The notes beneath the pieces were generated by a model. The model ran no database searches. It was not told the DNA's origin and saw only the letters and a program-made list of their open reading frames with translations. 16,324 nucleotides of DNA from Bacillota bacterium (lineage in GTDB: Bacteria > Bacillota > Limnochordia > JAAZLZ01): the NCBI GenBank assembly GCA_012799075.1, contig JAAZLZ010000239.1, forward strand, positions 1 to 16,324, in the 5' to 3' direction. The position numbers and the translations under genes were made by a program. Below are positions 13,621-16,324 of the stretch, in pieces. The stretch's first letter is position 1, and each line of letters starts with the position of its first letter.

Positions 13621-14908
13621 CTTCTCCTCCGGCCATAGCTGGCGGTACTTTCCCGGCAAGATCCACCATCTCTTCCGCTAGTCGGCGCACCCGCTCCCGC
13701 AGATTAAAGATGCAGTCGTTGATGGTTGCCCGGCCCCGAACGACATCCTCTGCCAAGGTCCGACAGCTAGGCGACCCGCAGGAGCCGCAGTCCAAGCCGG
13801 GCAGCTCCTTCTCGGTTTCCTTGAGGAGAAGGAGCTTCTCCATGGCCCGGGTGGTATCATCATCGAGCTGCCAGATCTTGCGAGGGGTGATGGGCCTTGT
13901 TAGCAGTAAAACTTCGCCTGCGACTTTGGGCCTATGGCCCTGTCCCCTTGGGTAGGTCAACGCTGTATGCCTCAGGTTCGTCTCGGCCACAAAGGGGTTT
14001 TCCACCGTTAAGCATCCGCCCACACATCCCGCAGGGCATGATTGGGCTTCGATGAATTCATAATCGGTCAAACACCCCTGCTCAATGAGTTCACAAATGT
14101 TGATCACATGGTGAATGCCATGGACAGCTAAACTGCGGCCAGAGACTCCCTCCCGCTCTCCCCCGAATCGTCCCCAGCTGGTGCCGACGTGGGAGGCTTG
14201 GGGATACCCGGGCAGGGGCTCGACCTCCCGGAGAATGGGGAGAATCTGTCCATATACCTCTGCCATGCTCAGGGCCCCATCCAGCCCCGACTCGGCTCTG
14301 CCAACGGGCTGCTTGATGGAGGTCACCTTGGCAGGACAGGGGCTGATGAAAAACACACCCATGTCGCCTTTCCCCCTTTGCCTGGCGATGGCCGCCGCAA
14401 CTTCAATGGGTGCCTCGACCCTTATGATCAGATCCGCCAAGGAGGGGAACCGCACCTGGATCAAGCGGACCACCGCCGGACAGGCGGAGGAAATGAGGGG
14501 CCTGGGAGCGGGGTGTTCTTCCAGGTACCCAGCCACCGCCTCCGTCACATACTCCGCGGCCAAACCCACCTCCAGCACCCGATGAAAGCCGATGGCCTGC
14601 AAGGCCGCGGCAATGGTGCCGGGGCTTACCTGGGAAGGGAACTGCCCGTAAAACGACGGGGGAATGAGGGCGACTGGATGATGGAAGCGGGCAATATCCT
14701 TGAGCTCTTCCGTAAGAGCGGCTTTAGCCCGGTTGGGACAAACCCGGATGCATTCACCGCAGTCGATGCACCGTTCTTCGATGATTACCGCCTTGCCGTC
14801 CCGCACCCGGATCGCTTCGGTGGGACAGCCCTTGATGCAGTTGGTGCAGCCTTTGCACTTGTCCCGCTCCAAAGTCACCGAGTGGAAATATTCCGGCACG
14901 GCACTCAC
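13598..14908 (-). CDS. Group D-like, probably sensory [FeFe]-hydrogenase homologue
   Basis: A 436-residue monomeric protein. Two ferredoxin clusters (C18/C21/C24/C28 and C47/C50/C53/C57) lead to an H-cluster domain (about 75-340). A C-terminal Fe-S domain has C374, C377, C382 and C399. All four H-cluster cysteines are kept: C143 ('SSACPAV'), C191 ('SPCPAKVTS'), C291 and C295 ('EAQSCPAGC'). The second-shell residues differ from catalytic enzymes: the proton-shuttle Cys is A142, the L2 Met is S189, the L2 Glu is S197 and the L3 Met is Q289. Such changes are characteristic of putative H2-sensing hydrogenases (HydS). The C-terminal Fe-S domain and lack of a PAS domain point to group D. GTG 14906-14908 overlaps the stop of the upstream ATPase gene; GTG 14897-14899 is an alternative start with better ribosome-binding-site spacing. 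Confidence 0.88.
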   Translation of the reverse strand: MSAVPEYFHSVTLERDKCKGCTNCIKGCPTEAIRVRDGKAVIIEERCIDCGECIRVCPNRAKAALTEELKDIARFHHPVALIPPSFYGQFPSQVSPGTIAAALQAIGFHRVLEVGLAAEYVTEAVAGYLEEHPAPRPLISSACPAVVRLIQVRFPSLADLIIRVEAPIEVAAAIARQRGKGDMGVFFISPCPAKVTSIKQPVGRAESGLDGALSMAEVYGQILPILREVEPLPGYPQASHVGTSWGRFGGEREGVSGRSLAVHGIHHVINICELIEQGCLTDYEFIEAQSCPAGCVGGCLTVENPFVAETNLRHTALTYPRGQGHRPKVAGEVLLLTRPITPRKIWQLDDDTTRAMEKLLLLKETEKELPGLDCGSCGSPSCRTLAEDVVRGRATINDCIFNLRERVRRLAEEMVDLAGKVPPAMAGGEGEAIDFE

Positions 14909-15366
14909 CCTTTTTTACAGATAATCCAAGCCTTAAGGGTGGTTCCTTCTCCTACCCTAGTTTCGATGGCCATTCCATCGGCATGCCGCTTAATGTTCGG
15001 CAGTCCCATGCCTGCCCCGAAACCCATTTCCCGGATTGACGGGGAAGCCGTTGAATATCCTTCTTGCATGGCCATGGCCACATCGGCAATCCCTGGGCCT
15101 TCGTCCACGGCCGTCAGTCCAATGCCGTCGGCTTCGATGTGGACTAGCAAGCGGCCCCGGAAGGCATGGATGACGATATTCATCGCCGCCTCATAGGCCA
15201 CGACCGTTGTACGCCTGATGATTTCGGGTTCAAAGCCTACCTCTGTGAGCATCTTCTTGATCTGGGACGCAGCGGTGCCGGCGACGGAAAAATCCCTCCC
15301 CTCCATTTGGTATTCAAGCTCCAAAAAAGCTTTTTTCCCAAGGCACTGCCTCCCATAAATTTTCAT
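14905..15366 (-). CDS. RsbW/anti-sigma-like ATP-binding protein (HATPase_c)
   Basis: A 153-residue GHKL protein, first gene of the hydrogenase operon. It has an N box 'EAAMNIVIHA' (59-68), 'DEGPGI' (88-93) and a glycine lid 'GFGAGMGL' (115-122), the pattern of RsbW/RsbT/SpoIIAB-like serine kinases and anti-sigma factors. No sensory or phosphoacceptor domain is present, and no sigma factor or STAS antagonist is encoded nearby. It may transmit the state of the adjacent sensor-type hydrogenase by binding or phosphorylating a partner. ATG 15364-15366 is used (AAGG about ten bases upstream). The conserved part begins near residue 16, so the first 15 residues may be a short extension or the true start may be later. 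Confidence 0.85.
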   Translation of the reverse strand: MKIYGRQCLGKKAFLELEYQMEGRDFSVAGTAASQIKKMLTEVGFEPEIIRRTTVVAYEAAMNIVIHAFRGRLLVHIEADGIGLTAVDEGPGIADVAMAMQEGYSTASPSIREMGFGAGMGLPNIKRHADGMAIETRVGEGTTLKAWIICKKG

Positions 15367-15391
15367 TTGTTTGTGCCTTCAGTCACTAGTT

Positions 15392-15419
15392 ATTATACTA
15401 TATTCAATGTCTTTGTCGA
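15392..15419 (-). promoter_or_regulatory. Promoter of the hydrogenase operon
   Basis: On the minus strand, TCGACA (15414-15419), a 16-base spacer and TATAAT (15392-15397) match the sigma-A consensus at 11 of 12 positions. The start codon is about 26 bases downstream of the -10. No other strong promoter was seen in the tightly packed operon. Confidence 0.8.
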
Positions 15420-15440
15420 GATCCCTCTTTCGTGACTTGT

Positions 15441-15460
15441 GTTAAATGTCTATGTTTAAC
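15441..15460. repeat. Inverted repeat upstream of the hydrogenase promoter
   Basis: GTTAAA (15441-15446) and TTTAAC (15455-15460) form a perfect inverted repeat with an 8-base centre, 22 bases upstream of the -35 element, a typical position for an activator. The rest of the 245-base gap between the divergent genes (15367-15611) has no recognisable gene or clear rightward promoter. Confidence 0.35.
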
Positions 15461-15611
15461 CCCCTATTTTACTTAATGCCGACATCATGTCTTAGCCGTC
15501 GCTTTTCGTTAGCTGTTGTTTCCCGAATCATGGGCTGAATGTGGCAGGAGGCAGGATAAATCTAAAGAAGGAAGAAATCACGTATGCAATACCCGTGAAA
15601 GGTGGTTGTCC

Positions 15612-16025
15612 ATGGTGCGAACGGCCCGTTTTAGAAGGCAGCATGATGAAATCATGGCCATTGTGCGCAATATCTCCTCCCTGCTCACCGACGACCTGAA
15701 AGAAGATGCCCGCAAGGTGCCCCCGCTGCTATCCACCCTAGCAGGCAAGCTGACGGTCCACTTGGCCATGGAGGATAATGCCCTCTACCCTTCCCTCCTG
15801 AAAGATGACAAGTTGCGTCCCTTAGCCGAACGATTCATGGCGGAAATGGGAGGCATCAGCGCGACCTTTAAGGAGTACGTGCGCAAGTGGCCCGATGCCG
15901 GCGCCATCGAGGGCCAGACAGCGGACTTCATCCAGGAAACCCAGAGGGTGTTCGCCATCCTGAAAGAACGCATCATCCGGGAAGACCAGGAGCTTTATCC
16001 TTTGGTCGATGCCCTGCAAGGATAG
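15612..16025 (+). CDS. Hemerythrin-like domain protein
   Basis: A 137-residue, all-helical protein resembling the hemerythrin HHE family. It has H11 in 'RRQHDEI', then 'HLAMEDNALYP' (H50, E54) and the repeat-like 'RIIREDQELYP' (R120, E124). The second element lines up with the first except that the iron-binding His is Arg, so the di-iron site may be incomplete. Members bind O2, NO or iron. A role in sensing or scavenging oxidants would fit an anaerobe and the PAS protein encoded next. ATG 15612 is chosen because AAAGGTGG lies seven bases upstream. A longer reading from 15516 has no ribosome binding site and a non-family N-terminus. Confidence 0.75.
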   Translation: MVRTARFRRQHDEIMAIVRNISSLLTDDLKEDARKVPPLLSTLAGKLTVHLAMEDNALYPSLLKDDKLRPLAERFMAEMGGISATFKEYVRKWPDAGAIEGQTADFIQETQRVFAILKERIIREDQELYPLVDALQG

Positions 16026-16028
16026 TCG

Positions 16029-16324
16029 ATGGGCATTCACCGGTGTTATCATCTGTTTAACCAAAACACCCTCAGCGCCATTCCTTTCGCCATGGATATC
16101 GTCGCGGAGAATTTCACTTTGCTGTGTTTGAACGAGGAGATGCAAGGCAGGATCGGGCCCGATGCCTTGGGACGGAAATGTTATGCCGTTTTGAGGGACG
16201 ATGGGACCCCATGCCCAAATTGCCCCTGGCTGGGACCACTGGAGCCTGACCAAAGGGGGAGCTTGGAAGTCGACGGGATCCTGGGGGCAAAGAGCTTTCG
16301 AATTACTTACCGGTTGATCGAGGT
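16029..16324 (+). CDS. PAS-domain protein, N-terminal fragment (runs off right edge)
   Basis: The open frame from ATG 16029 continues to the window end (98 complete codons). The translation has PAS-fold features: 'IPFAMDIVAENFTLLCLNEEM' style strand-helix-strand, then 'LGRKCYAVLR' followed by 'PCPNCPW'. The pattern G.xCY.vL...PCP.CP is common in PAS domains of sensor kinases and sigma-54 activators in anaerobes. The output domain is outside the window. The gene starts three bases after the hemerythrin stop with AAGGA at 16018-16022, so the two are probably translationally coupled and may form a gas- or redox-sensing pair. Confidence 0.7.
   Translation, partial: MGIHRCYHLFNQNTLSAIPFAMDIVAENFTLLCLNEEMQGRIGPDALGRKCYAVLRDDGTPCPNCPWLGPLEPDQRGSLEVDGILGAKSFRITYRLIE

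Noticed and set aside
13621..13659. Longer DRTGG reading starting at 13659
   Set aside because: It would overlap the hydrogenase homologue by over 60 bases and adds residues not typical of the domain, while GTG 13620 has a ribosome binding site.
15323..15336. AAAAAAGCTTTTTT palindrome as a frameshift or terminator signal
   Set aside because: It lies in codons near the start of the RsbW-like gene, the A-run is not in the phase of a slippery heptamer, and the frame continues normally.
15441..15460. Rex binding site upstream of the hydrogenase operon
   Set aside because: Rex sites have a 4-base centre between TTAA-type half-sites; here the centre is too long, so only an unspecified inverted repeat is claimed.
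15516..15611. Longer hemerythrin reading starting at 15516
   Set aside because: The extra 32 residues are unlike the family and lack a ribosome binding site; ATG 15612 has a strong one.

Overview
The window looks like the chromosome of a strictly anaerobic, H2-metabolising Firmicute (Clostridia-like, moderately high GC). The reasons are a trimeric/tetrameric-type [FeFe] hydrogenase operon, a PerR/Fur regulator with Gram-positive features, strong AGGAGG-type ribosome binding sites, consensus sigma-A promoters, and the SHOCT-like and DUF2089 small proteins common in that phylum. No rRNA, tRNA, CRISPR array, insertion sequence or phage gene is visible.

Left part (1-4801): the 5' end of a GntR-type regulator leaves the window on the minus strand. 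Rightward from it run a DUF2089 zinc-ribbon/HTH protein and a SHOCT-like protein (one operon behind a TTGACA-17-TACAAT promoter). Next is a ~420-base stretch without a recognisable gene that holds a long hairpin, an intrinsic terminator and an odd translation-initiation region. It leads into a thiamine-diphosphate-dependent enzyme of the acetolactate synthase superfamily and then a DUF815 AAA-type ATPase. The ATPase gene ends tail-to-tail with a macro-domain gene, with overlapping stop codons.

Middle part (4798-6303, minus strand): macro-domain protein, a PerR-like Fur-family regulator and a CPWC glutaredoxin. The glutaredoxin has a near-perfect TTGACA-16-TATAAT promoter. A 13/15 match to the Per box lies over its -10 element, suggesting a small peroxide/metal-responsive unit with autoregulation.

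Right part (6315-15419, minus strand): a nine-gene operon of about 9.1 kb. It runs from a strong promoter at 15392-15419 to a 13-bp terminator hairpin at 6259-6303. In transcription order it encodes an RsbW-like ATPase, a group D-like (sensor-type) [FeFe]-hydrogenase homologue, a DRTGG-domain protein, a PHP-domain phosphoesterase, HndA (NuoE-like), a GHKL ATPase, HndB, an HndC fused to a complete GltD/NfnB-like flavoprotein, and the catalytic HndD. The last genes should form an electron-bifurcating hydrogenase linking H2, ferredoxin and NAD(P)H. The first genes look like a signalling module that reads H2 or redox state. The most unusual points are the 1008-residue HndC-GltD fusion, which may add an NADPH site to the hydrogenase, and the co-transcription of a probable H2 sensor with two ATPase-domain proteins that lack obvious partners.

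Divergent from this operon are a hemerythrin-like protein and the start of a PAS-domain protein that runs off the right edge.
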